Virus record (IMG/VR): IMGVR_UViG_3300020202_000044 | Coordinates: 1-41,762 of that record | Length of the DNA stretch: 41,762 nucleotides | Reading direction: 5' to 3' (one strand) | Source of the DNA: a virus | Shown here: positions 29,431-36,248 of the stretch, in pieces | How the letters are laid out: every line of letters begins with the position of its first letter | How positions within the stretch are numbered: position 1 is the stretch's first letter | Notes under the pieces: model-generated | What the model saw: the letters and a program-made list of their open reading frames with translations, nothing else | Told to the model about the DNA's origin: nothing | The model's database searches: none | Translations under genes and position numbers: made by a program

Positions 29431-30042
29431 TTAGGCGTACCAGCTCCGATAGGTAGCTTCCCACTCCTGAACCAGCTTCATGCAGCCGAATTCGGCGGAA
29501 AGGTAGCCCTTCTCGGATCCAGGGCGAACCGTCTTGAACTGCTCCGGGCCGGTGAAGTTGCCCTTATCCGGGACAACGCTATCGGCCATGCCGTGAGAGA
29601 GGCCTGAGTTAACTACGCTCTTGCATCCGATGGGGCGCACGTAGACGCCGCGCGGGGTGACGCGGACCACTTCGTAATAGTCCACGTTGGTCTGTTCGTA
29701 GCCCCAGGAGTTTTCAAAGATCATGCCGACCTTGAACGGGTTCGGGACCGCCTTCCGCTCCGCGGCCTTCACCGCGCGACGTTCGGCCTTGACCAGCTCG
29801 CGGGCCATGTCTTCATCGGTCTTCATGGCCGCGTAGATCCGGGCCTCTTCTTCACTGGCGAATCCACGCGCGGACGCGTAGCCCTTGCGGGATTTCTTGG
29901 GGTTCTTCTCCATGACGTACCAGGGGGAGCTGTACTTGGTCTCTTCACCCTCGCGCGGCTTGACTTCCCAGGTTCGATACAGCTTCGGCTGTCCCTCGGC
30001 TGCAACAGCTTTCAGGTACGCGGGTCTTTCCTTGTGGCTCAT
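29431..30042 (-). CDS. First early gene: conserved phage protein with 'WGYEQTNV' motif
   Basis: A 203-residue protein. I use ATG 30042, because GGAGG precedes it and an ATG 15 bases earlier would lie almost at the expected transcription start. The N-terminal half is basic helix (DEDMARELVKAERRAVKAAE). The C-terminal half has FENSWGYEQTNVDYYEVVRV and GVYVRPIGCKSV, a small beta domain I recognise from many phage and plasmid proteins of unknown function. Being first behind the early promoter, it probably acts at once after entry, perhaps on host machinery or defence. Confidence 0.75.
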   Translation of the reverse strand: MSHKERPAYLKAVAAEGQPKLYRTWEVKPREGEETKYSSPWYVMEKNPKKSRKGYASARGFASEEEARIYAAMKTDEDMARELVKAERRAVKAAERKAVPNPFKVGMIFENSWGYEQTNVDYYEVVRVTPRGVYVRPIGCKSVVNSGLSHGMADSVVPDKGNFTGPEQFKTVRPGSEKGYLSAEFGCMKLVQEWEATYRSWYA

Positions 30043-30061
30043 CTTTCCATCCTCCATGCCT

Positions 30062-30091
30062 ATGATACGCTACCGTAGTCAATAGTTTCAA
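30062..30091 (-). promoter_or_regulatory. Main early promoter candidate
   Basis: On the minus strand TTGAAA (30091-30086), an 18-base spacer, then TATCAT (30067-30062), placing the start point near 30055, about 13 bases ahead of the chosen start codon at 30042. The spacer and -10 box are overlapped by an operator-like motif, so the promoter is probably repressible. Confidence 0.6.
30063..30083. promoter_or_regulatory. Operator candidate, copy 1
   Basis: On the minus strand it reads TTGACTACGGTAGCGTATCA with one more A at its 5' end. It matches the opposite-facing copy at 30133-30153 at 17-18 of 21 positions. Its core TACGGTAGCGTA is a near palindrome. It covers the -10 box and part of the spacer of the early promoter. 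Confidence 0.55.
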
Positions 30092-30132
30092 ATACCGACA
30101 CGAATTTGATGTAAATCGCTGTAAGTGCTTGG

Positions 30133-30153
30133 ATTGACTACGCTTGCGTATGA
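30133..30153. promoter_or_regulatory. Operator candidate, copy 2
   Basis: Plus-strand copy with the perfect palindromic core TACGC-TT-GCGTA flanked by ATTGAC and TGA. It faces copy 1 at a distance of 50 bases from start to start of the two cores' region, suiting cooperative binding by a dimeric repressor such as the XRE protein. A degenerate half, TACGCTACC, recurs at 30755. Confidence 0.55.
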
Positions 30154-30411
30154 CGGAAAATTCTTCCTACCTACCCGCCGGCCTGGTCTCTACTCAGCCG
30201 GCCCTACTACTCTCCCTCTAGGATGGGCCTGGACTGCGTAGGAGTCGATCTGCCGCGTCGTAGACGGAAAGAGGTAGTTAGGTAGCCCCTAGGCTACGCT
30301 GACGCGTTAAAACGGCTCTATGGCTATTAAGGCTAGGATGAGCTAACTATGGTCTCTCTATCCTCTAAGCCTAGTTTTCGTATCTCCTTCTCCCTCAAGG
30401 CTATGCGCCAG

Positions 30412-30431
30412 CTTTCCACAAATTCTCCACA
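30412..30431 (+). promoter_or_regulatory. Pair of DnaA-box-like nonamers
   Basis: CTTTCCACA (30412-30420) and TTCTCCACA (30423-30431) each differ from the TTWTNCACA consensus at one position, face the same way and are one helical turn apart. They lie next to AT-richer sequence in the large intergenic region, which supports an origin that uses host DnaA. Confidence 0.45.
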
Positions 30432-30980
30432 GGTTTTCAACATACTTAACGCTCTGCTGTCTAATTCCTACACAATCTCCACCATATTTATGTATTCTGA
30501 CTATGCTAGGGTTGCTGCTGGCGTACTGTTGGGGGAACCTACGGAGGGGGACGCGAACAGCGAGCGCAGCGTCTGCTGTGAGCGGAATTACGAGCTAATC
30601 AAGCGAGGGAGCAACGCGACCGTCCGCTTGATGCGAGTAATCCAAGTGATTGAGCCAAGCGCAGCGCAGGCGAATTGATCCAGAACGTAGTGCAACGGAG
30701 TGAGGGGTTTAGGGCATGGTCTTAGATGTCGCGTCTTCCTGTACTAGATCACCAGTACGCTACCCCGCTCTTGATCTCCGCTTGCGAGCGTAGCGACAGC
30801 AAGCGGCACACGTCTGCTGCGCAGCAGCGAGTCGGATCGTAGGATACACGTCCCCCCAATGTCCCCCGCGCACCCCCCGGGGTCCTTACGATTCCTTCTA
30901 ATCCCGACACAACGATTTGCGATTTAAGCAATTTATCACTAGTCCACCTCGTATTAATGAGAGAAGCGAGAGAGGGGATT

Positions 30981-31460
30981 ATGACTAAGGCTGAGAGACA
31001 GAAGCTAGCCAAGGAGAAGTTCTACGCGAAGTACGGATCACAAGCGGAGTACAACCGCCAGTGGAGGGCAAAGAACCCTGAACGTGTAAGCACCTATTCG
31101 CGGACCTCCTACCTCAAGCATAAACAAACACTTACCGCAAAGCAGAAGCGGTATCGGCGCTCTGTCTGGCTATCCATCGTAGAGCATTACGGCCAGCGCT
31201 GCGCTTGCTGCGGGGTGACGCAGATTGAATTCCTCACCATCGACCACAAAAACAACGATGGAAACCTCCACCGTCAAGCTGTAGGCTTGGGCCACGCTTA
31301 CTGGCGGCATATCGTTAACTCTGGCTACCCGGATTACATCCAAATCCTTTGCTGGAACTGCAACCGAGCTAAGGGCTGCTTCCTTAGACGCCGGCCAAAC
31401 GACGTCTGGATTTGCCCTCACAAGCTTGGTACCATGTCGGCTAGAGAGGACGGAGACTAG
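30981..31460 (+). CDS. HNH/endonuclease VII-type nuclease
   Basis: A 159-residue protein from ATG 30981 (GAGAGGGG upstream). The first 75 residues are a basic helix (KAERQKLAKEKFYAKYGSQA and on). CACCGVTQIEFLTIDHKNND then GYPDYIQILCWNCNRAKGCF hold the CxxC...DHKNNDG...CxxC layout of zinc-stabilised His-Me finger (HNH/Endo VII) nucleases common in phages. As the first plus-strand gene it may debranch DNA for packaging, or be a free-standing homing nuclease. Its position beside the origin region suits either. Confidence 0.8.
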   Translation: MTKAERQKLAKEKFYAKYGSQAEYNRQWRAKNPERVSTYSRTSYLKHKQTLTAKQKRYRRSVWLSIVEHYGQRCACCGVTQIEFLTIDHKNNDGNLHRQAVGLGHAYWRHIVNSGYPDYIQILCWNCNRAKGCFLRRRPNDVWICPHKLGTMSAREDGD

Positions 31461-31463
31461 CTG

Positions 31464-31682
31464 ATGGATAAAGCCGACTGGATGACAAAGGTAGACTCCC
31501 ACGCGGTAGGACTGACCCTAGAAGACATGATGAAGCTGAGGGGTGAGATCACGGCCTCTCATGCGTCTCCCTGCAAGGCCAATCGCTGTCTAAGCCCCGC
31601 TCACTACATGGTCCCTGGACGTGGTTGTTTTTGCTCTCAGCATCTACCTCCGGACGTGATCATCCTCCCGTTTACCAAATAG
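31464..31682 (+). CDS. Small protein with cysteine-rich end
   Basis: A 72-residue protein starting MDKADWMTKVDSHAVGLTLE, helical, then PCKANRCLSPAHYMVPGRGC-FCSQH with a Cys/His set that could hold zinc. It follows the nuclease gene by three bases and probably shares its message. Similar small proteins follow HNH genes in phages. No family recognised. Confidence 0.6.
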   Translation: MDKADWMTKVDSHAVGLTLEDMMKLRGEITASHASPCKANRCLSPAHYMVPGRGCFCSQHLPPDVIILPFTK

Positions 31683-31706
31683 TTCAACAATCTCTTTTTT
31701 CTTCTC

Positions 31707-31734
31707 TTGACAGCCTCGTAACGTCGGATATTAT
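31707..31734 (+). promoter_or_regulatory. Strong sigma70-type promoter of the barrel-protein moron
   Basis: TTGACA (31707-31712), 16-base spacer, TATTAT (31729-31734): five to six matches in each box. It lies between the small cysteine protein and the barrel gene and would be active from the prophage. A CCCCCGGGCTTCTCTGGGGG hairpin lies in the leader at about 31742-31762. Confidence 0.8.
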
Positions 31735-31783
31735 CCACGCACCCCCGGGCTTCTCTGGGGGATTTAATTCCTAGGAGGCTGCC

Positions 31784-32437
31784 GTGGGGATTTCTCTCTT
31801 CCTGGCCGCTGTACTCCTTCAGGATCCGGCTCTTCCCGAGCCGATCAAGGGTCTCACCGTAGGTCTTCGTTTTACGGACCTCGGTGGGGACCTTGATGAC
31901 GACTCGTCTTGGGGTGATTACTTCGATGCTGGCATCGGCCTGGAGGTCGGATACCAGTACCTCCACCCCGTCTCCAGAAAGATCCATATCGGCGGCTATG
32001 CCCGCACGGCTCTAGACCGCTTCGCCGGCGATGAGAATGACATTTCTGACGAATTCGGGCCTCTTTTCATCGAGGCGGATGACATGAGCCTGTTTCGGCT
32101 CACCCTCGGAGGTCGCATCCGGGAGACCTTCGGTAAATTCTTCATGGATCAGTCCATCGGCTTCGGCTTCGTCACCTACTCCGACGTCGATGCGGAGGTT
32201 TCAGATGACCTGGGCTCCCTCGGCAGCTTCAGCTTCATCGAGGGTGGCACCGAGTTTACCTTTGAATTAGCCGCCCGCTTCGGCCTCGTCCTCTCCCCCC
32301 TCGCTTCCATCTGGATTTCCTTCGGCTATGAGAATAACGGAGCCCCGGAGGTCGCCTCCGACGTCGATGACGGCACGTTTGACTACGAGAAACAGAAGAA
32401 TTTCGTCTTCTCTCTCGGAGCTAATTTTAATTTCTAG
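31784..32437 (+). CDS. Outer-membrane beta-barrel protein (moron)
   Basis: A 217-residue protein from GTG 31784 with TAGGAGG upstream. A short hydrophobic N-terminus (GISLFLAAVLLQDPA) may be a signal peptide, though it lacks the usual basic start. The rest alternates polar and hydrophobic residues in strands such as KGLTVGLRFTDLG, AGIGLEVGYQYLH, IHIGGYARTALDRF, LFRLTLGGRIRETF, SIGFGFVTYSDVD, FTFELAARFGLVL, IWISFGYENNG and FVFSLGANFNF, ending in Phe as barrel proteins do: eight strands, as in OmpA/OmpW-size barrels. Its own promoter and terminator show that it is a moron, likely expressed in the lysogen to change the host surface or block superinfection. Confidence 0.75.
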   Translation: MGISLFLAAVLLQDPALPEPIKGLTVGLRFTDLGGDLDDDSSWGDYFDAGIGLEVGYQYLHPVSRKIHIGGYARTALDRFAGDENDISDEFGPLFIEADDMSLFRLTLGGRIRETFGKFFMDQSIGFGFVTYSDVDAEVSDDLGSLGSFSFIEGGTEFTFELAARFGLVLSPLASIWISFGYENNGAPEVASDVDDGTFDYEKQKNFVFSLGANFNF

Positions 32438-32460
32438 CTCCTCCTTTCCCACACAGTATT

Positions 32461-32490
32461 AAAGCCCCTCGAAATTGAGGGGCTTTTTTA
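32461..32490 (+). terminator. Intrinsic terminator after the barrel gene
   Basis: AAAGCCCCTC (32461-32470), loop GAAATT, GAGGGGCTTT (32477-32486) then more T: a perfect 10-pair stem with a T run, and A-rich on the opposite side so it can also stop converging transcription. It closes the moron unit. Confidence 0.9.
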
Positions 32491-32518
32491 TTGACATAAT
32501 CCTTCGGATTCGTAGACT
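32491..32518 (+). promoter_or_regulatory. Late-operon promoter candidate
   Basis: TTGACA (32491-32496), 16-base spacer, TAGACT (32513-32518), starting directly at the end of the terminator T run. It would begin the message for the sugar cassette and, through closely packed genes, the terminase, portal and head genes. Confidence 0.65.
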
Positions 32519-32556
32519 AGCCAGAAGAGAGGGTGGATGGTGTTAGGGGGAAGCAG

Positions 32557-33228
32557 TTGCGAGTCCTCGGCATCATCCCTGCACGGGCAGGTAGTAAGCG
32601 ACTACCCCACAAGAACACCTCCACTCTAGAGCTAGGCTCCCTACAGCTCTGGGAAATTGCCGCCCATCAAGCCCATCGGGCCGGCTGCGATAAAGTCATC
32701 GTCACCACCGATGACAAGATGATCCTCAGGCATAGACCTAAGCACCCCTGGCTTAAACTCGCTAGAAGGCCCTCCAGGCTCGCCAAAGACACGTCCCCCG
32801 TCGAAGATGCCATCTCCCACGTTTTGACGCGGGAGAAAGGCTACGAAGCCCTCTGCGTGCTTAATCCGACTCATCCCCTCCGCCGCATTGATGACATCCG
32901 CGAATGCATCAAGGACGTCACCTGGCGGGATTACCCCAGCTCCACCCTAGGCTGGAAGGATTACTGGTACACGCTTCAGGAGGGTGCGGCTCTACGCACC
33001 ATGAACGCCCAGGACCGCCTTCCCCGCCTGGTCGTCAGCGGCGAATGCTATGTCGTCCGCACCCTCGCCTTCATCGAATTCCGCAATCTCATGATCTGCG
33101 GTCGGGTCAATAAGGGCTACCTCCGCCTGTCTTCCGGACCCCATATCGACATCGACACCTACGAGGATCTTGTCTGCGCCCGCGCCCTCTGGGCCGAGCG
33201 CCGTAGTGAAGAGGAGGCTATCGCTTGA
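32557..33228 (+). CDS. Acylneuraminate (nonulosonate) cytidylyltransferase-like enzyme
   Basis: A 223-residue protein from TTG 32557, chosen because AGGGGG stands six bases before it and because the protein then begins, like NeuA/PseF, right at RVLGIIPARAGSKRLPHKN (residues 2-20), the CTP-binding signature. VIVTTDDKMI, RRPSRLAKDTSPVEDAISHV and LCVLNPTHPLRRIDDI follow in family order. Such enzymes join a nonulosonic acid to CMP in the cytoplasm. A GTG at 32533 is an alternative start. It opens the cassette with the NeuB-like gene. KdsB is less likely, because its IPARYxSTRLPGKP motif is absent. The actual sugar is unknown. Confidence 0.8.
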   Translation: MRVLGIIPARAGSKRLPHKNTSTLELGSLQLWEIAAHQAHRAGCDKVIVTTDDKMILRHRPKHPWLKLARRPSRLAKDTSPVEDAISHVLTREKGYEALCVLNPTHPLRRIDDIRECIKDVTWRDYPSSTLGWKDYWYTLQEGAALRTMNAQDRLPRLVVSGECYVVRTLAFIEFRNLMICGRVNKGYLRLSSGPHIDIDTYEDLVCARALWAERRSEEEAIA

Positions 33229-33539
33229 TCGACCTTTCTAAGGTCCAAAGTCTTATTAAGTATTTTGGCGACCTTTCAGACGACGAGATACTTTGCGCCG
33301 TCCAGGCAGAGCTTATTAGAGCAAAGAATAAATCCAGGGCACTAAAGCCCCCTTCCACGATCCACTACAGAACCGACAACCAAGAGGAAGTTTATTGCCG
33401 CATTGTCAAGAGTCAGCGCGACGGGGACACCTGGGACTATAGGGAAGTAACCTGCAAGAACTGCCTACGCCTAATGTACAGCTTCGCTTTCGACATGTAT
33501 TACTTCCTTGAGGGGAAACGCCCTGGAGGGGGATTCTAG
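33225..33539 (+). CDS. Small protein inside the sugar cassette
   Basis: A 104-residue protein from TTG 33225, which overlaps the upstream stop (TTGA) and has GAGGAGG upstream. It starts with a helix (LSKVQSLIKYFGDLSDDEIL) and ends with strands and a CKNC pair (VTCKNCLRLMYSFAFDMYYF). No family recognised; translational coupling suggests it works with the cassette enzymes. Confidence 0.6.
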   Translation: MIDLSKVQSLIKYFGDLSDDEILCAVQAELIRAKNKSRALKPPSTIHYRTDNQEEVYCRIVKSQRDGDTWDYREVTCKNCLRLMYSFAFDMYYFLEGKRPGGGF

Positions 33540-33540
33540 C

Positions 33541-34149
33541 GTGACCAATAACGGCAGGAAAGAGCATCCCGTCCTGTTTGCCGATGAAAAGTCAGGCTGG
33601 CTCCCCGACAAGCCTAACGAGATCGCCTTCACCCTGACCCGCTACACGTTCGCTCTCACTGTCGCATCCGATATGCTCGAAGAGAACCGCAACACCTACC
33701 TAGATTTCGGCTGCGGCACGGGCCTTGGAACCGAGCTGATCGCCTCTTCCTTCAAGAAGTCCTACGGGGTCGAGAAGCGCCCCGAATGCATCGAGTACGC
33801 CGTCCGCGTCCATAACCGCGCTCCCATTTCCTACCTCCACAACCTCCCCGATGGAGCCACCTTCGATTACGTCACCATGCTTGAGGCCATCGAGCATCTT
33901 GACCAAGCGGAGGCCGTCACCATCCTCCGCGCTATCTCGTCGGCCATGCCTGCCCATGGCGTTCTCTACATCACCACGCCGGTCTCCGGGACCCACGACG
34001 GGAGCAATCCCGATAACACCTACCACAAGCATGAGTACCATCCCGGCGAACTGAAGACCCTCCTCGAACGGTTCTTCTACTCCGTCGAAATCAGAAACTT
34101 CCTTGGCGTTGACTTCCTTCAGGCCATCTGTCAGGAGCCGAAGAAGTGA
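33541..34149 (+). CDS. Class I SAM-dependent methyltransferase
   Basis: A 202-residue protein from GTG 33541 with GGAGGGGGA upstream. NTYLDFGCGTGLGTELIASS is motif I (SAM-binding loop), YGVEKRPECIEYAVRVHN gives the acidic residue at the end of the second strand, and FDYVTMLEAIEHLDQAEAVT is the motif with the EAIEH signature of UbiG/sugar-type methyltransferases. It lies between two nonulosonate enzymes and overlaps the second, so an O- or N-methylation of the sugar or glycan is likely. A DNA methyltransferase is unlikely: no catalytic DPPY/NPPY or PC motif. Confidence 0.8.
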   Translation: MTNNGRKEHPVLFADEKSGWLPDKPNEIAFTLTRYTFALTVASDMLEENRNTYLDFGCGTGLGTELIASSFKKSYGVEKRPECIEYAVRVHNRAPISYLHNLPDGATFDYVTMLEAIEHLDQAEAVTILRAISSAMPAHGVLYITTPVSGTHDGSNPDNTYHKHEYHPGELKTLLERFFYSVEIRNFLGVDFLQAICQEPKK

Positions 34150-34982
34150 TTCTTCCTGAGGACATCGGCACCAGGGTTTCAGCGGAAGCGGGTTGTAATC
34201 ACCAGGGGGACATCCGCACCGCCAAGAAGATGATCCGAGCGGCGGCCGACGCCGGCTGCTCCGTCGTCAAGTTTCAGAAGCGCACCCCTTTCCTCATGTC
34301 CCAGGCCCATAAAGACAAGCCCTACGACAACCCCCATTCCTTCGGCAAGACCTACGGAGAGCATCGCCAGGCCCTTGAATTCAACAGCCAGCAGCACGCC
34401 GAGCTGTGGAATCAATGCCGCATGGAAGGGATTGAGTACGCCGTCAGCGTTTGGGACGAGCAAGCCTTCCTTGACGTGAAGCACCTCTCCGCCCCGTTCA
34501 TCAAGATCCCCTCCGCCCGCAACGAGGACATGGATCTCCTCCGCGTCGTCGCGGACGGCTGGAAGGGCGAAGTCCATGTCTCTAACGGCATGGCGGATCC
34601 CGGCATTGAAAAGGAGTGGAAGACCCTCTTTGGAGATCGCCTCGTTGTCTACGTCGCCACCTCCTCCTATCCCTGCCGCTTCTCCGACGTCTGCCTCAAA
34701 GACATCATCCGCCTGAAGGAAGCGGGCTACCGCGTCGGTCTTTCCGGCCATCATCAGGGGATCGCTATTGACGTCGCCGCCGCCGCCCTGGGCGTCGAGT
34801 GGGTCGAACGTCACTTCACTCTCGACCGCTGCATGAGAGGGACCGACCACGCCGCGAGCCTGGAGAAAGACGGTATCACTAAACTGGTGAGAGACATCGA
34901 CGCCTTAAAATCCGCTTGGAATGTGAGACATGGAGTGTTACCTTGCGAAGTAGAGACAAGAGCTAAACTGAAAGTGAGATGA
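34146..34982 (+). CDS. NeuB/PseI-like nonulosonic acid synthase lacking the SAF domain
   Basis: A 278-residue protein from GTG 34146 (overlaps the methyltransferase stop). Family features in order: Glu14 and Asn18-His19 (SAEAGCNHQGD), Lys42 (VVKFQKR), KIPSARNEDMDLL (120-132), VSNGMAD (145-151), GLSGHHQG (198-205), VERHFTLDRCMRGTDHAASL (220-239). These form the TIM-barrel active site that joins phosphoenolpyruvate to an N-acetyl-hexosamine-type sugar. NeuB proteins are usually near 340-350 residues and end in an antifreeze-like (SAF) domain; here the protein stops about 40 residues after the barrel, so that domain is absent. It may use a partner or be a shortened viral form. Confidence 0.8.
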   Translation: MILPEDIGTRVSAEAGCNHQGDIRTAKKMIRAAADAGCSVVKFQKRTPFLMSQAHKDKPYDNPHSFGKTYGEHRQALEFNSQQHAELWNQCRMEGIEYAVSVWDEQAFLDVKHLSAPFIKIPSARNEDMDLLRVVADGWKGEVHVSNGMADPGIEKEWKTLFGDRLVVYVATSSYPCRFSDVCLKDIIRLKEAGYRVGLSGHHQGIAIDVAAAALGVEWVERHFTLDRCMRGTDHAASLEKDGITKLVRDIDALKSAWNVRHGVLPCEVETRAKLKVR

Positions 34983-35353
34983 GAGAAATGGGGAAACTGG
35001 ATGCCGTGCCTGGAAATCCTGGCCTCTACGCCTTCCTCTGTGACTGCGGCTATGACAGGCGTAAAGTCGTAGAGACGGAGCGCTTCTTCGCCTGCGAGCG
35101 CCCCGTCGAAGCGAAGGTCCCCGCCTGCAAGCTGACGCATGAGTTCGCGCCCCTCCATGCCGCCATGCAGAAGCGCCACGCGGAAGCGGAGGCCAAGAAG
35201 TTCCTAGCGGAGAACGAGTCGAAGGTCGCCGCCGCGAAGGCCGTCCTTGGGGGGAAGAAGGATGTTTCTGTTCCCGTTCTTTCCATTCAGTCTGACGTCG
35301 AAACCAAAGTCATCAAGCGTGGTCCTGGTCGCCCGAAGAAGGAGAGCAAGTAA
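34979..35353 (+). CDS. Cysteine protein with C-terminal AT-hook-like motif
   Basis: A 124-residue protein coupled by ATGA. It starts with AFLCDCGYDRRKVVETERFF-AC and a later ACKLTHEF, possibly one zinc site. A long Ala/Lys/Glu helix follows, then KRGPGRPKKESK, the core of an AT-hook, which binds the minor groove of A/T-rich DNA. Function unknown; its place ahead of the terminase genes could suit DNA recognition. Confidence 0.6.
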   Translation: MREMGKLDAVPGNPGLYAFLCDCGYDRRKVVETERFFACERPVEAKVPACKLTHEFAPLHAAMQKRHAEAEAKKFLAENESKVAAAKAVLGGKKDVSVPVLSIQSDVETKVIKRGPGRPKKESK

Positions 35354-35964
35354 TGGAAACCGGAAAGCGCTACAAGCCCAAGTCGGTTCGGATCCGCGGC
35401 GCGATCAAGGAGTTGGTCCCCGAGGGCCAGATGTCCGCCGCCGGTAAGGTTGATTTCGAGCGCTCTGAAGGCGAGGCTACGGCGGGCGTCTATACCCGTC
35501 GCTTGGTCGCCGATCCCCCCGGTGGCTTCCTCTTCCAATGCGTCTGCGGCTTCACCCGTCGCGTCACGGGCGATGAGATGAATTTCTTCTGCGAGGCTTC
35601 CGGGTGGAACGACGGGAAGACTACCTGCGCTGACGGCAAGAGTCAGATCGAATGGCGTCGGAAGCGCCAGCCCGTCGAAGGTGAAGTAGACGAGTTTGGC
35701 AACCAGCTCTACGAGGACGTCACCGAGCAGGAGACGATGGAGTTCCCCGATCCCTACACGGGCAAGATGCGAAAGACCAAGGTGGACGTCCCCACGTTCG
35801 AGGGTCGTCCTCTTGGCGAGGTCCGCAAGGAAGAGTTTGCCCGCCGCAAGGCCGCCGGTGAGGAACAGTCCGCCCAGCCCACCAACACCGTCAACATGCT
35901 CCAGCGCGGTATGCAGTCTGAAGGTCAGACCGCCGCGGATCGCGTCAAGCAGGAGAAGAAATAG
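35353..35964 (+). CDS. Protein of unknown function with zinc-site cysteines
   Basis: A 203-residue protein. A basic start (KRYKPKSVRIRGAIKELVPE) is followed by FLFQCVCGFTRRVTGDEMNF and FCEASGWNDGKTTCADG (C-x-C and C..C), then an acidic section and a Gln/Arg-rich tail (RGMQSEGQTAADRVKQEKK). Abundant Lys/Glu and its place before the terminase suggest a DNA or packaging role. No family recognised. Confidence 0.55.
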   Translation: METGKRYKPKSVRIRGAIKELVPEGQMSAAGKVDFERSEGEATAGVYTRRLVADPPGGFLFQCVCGFTRRVTGDEMNFFCEASGWNDGKTTCADGKSQIEWRRKRQPVEGEVDEFGNQLYEDVTEQETMEFPDPYTGKMRKTKVDVPTFEGRPLGEVRKEEFARRKAAGEEQSAQPTNTVNMLQRGMQSEGQTAADRVKQEKK

Positions 35965-35966
35965 CC

Positions 35967-36248
35967 ATGATGGCCTGCGTTTGCGGATCCGACTACTTCG
36001 GAATGTCCTTCATCTTGCAGACAAATCAGGATGGCAGGGCGAACCTTATGGCCGATAGCCACGCTTCCGCCCCTTGGGTGATGCACCTGACTTGCGCCAA
36101 GTGCGGATCGCGGCACATCGCCGACCCCGGCAGCAAGGCACTCCACGCGGTAGGGACCACGGAGGCGAACGCCCTCCTCGACAAGTACCGCATCGACTTC
36201 CAGAGGAGCTTTGATCCGAGGCAGAACGAAAATGCCGTGGTGGGGTAG
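35967..36248 (+). CDS. Small zinc-ribbon protein
   Basis: A 93-residue protein starting MMACVCGSDYFGMSFILQTN with TCAKCGSRHIAD near residue 43: two CxC/CxxC pairs, a small ribbon. The end is helix. Two bases after the upstream stop. Such ribbons commonly accompany phage packaging genes; function unknown. Confidence 0.6.
   Translation: MMACVCGSDYFGMSFILQTNQDGRANLMADSHASAPWVMHLTCAKCGSRHIADPGSKALHAVGTTEANALLDKYRIDFQRSFDPRQNENAVVG

Larger units (their letters stand above)
30043..30980. other. Divergent control region and probable replication origin
   Basis: About 940 bases without a credible gene, where the two transcription halves diverge. The left end holds the early promoter and two inverted copies of a 21-base operator-like motif. 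The middle (30340-30500) is AT-richer and has two same-facing DnaA-box-like nonamers 11 bases apart. The right half holds inverted repeats: TCAAGCG/CGCTTGA (30599-30631), GTACT/AGTAC (30741-30758), CCGCTTGC/GCAAGCGG (30778-30806) and CTGCTGCGCAGCAG (30814-30827). A 12-base word GCGAGCGYAGCG occurs twice (30560, 30784). Confidence 0.6.

Noticed and set aside
30349-30678. Plus-strand frame of 109 codons in the divergent region
   Set aside because: No ribosome site, Ser-rich start without coding character, and it crosses DnaA-box-like and inverted-repeat sequence.
30540-30830. CRISPR-like repeats in the GC-rich part of the divergent region
   Set aside because: The repeats are short, irregularly spaced and mostly inverted; no array of equal repeats and spacers and no cas gene exists in the window.
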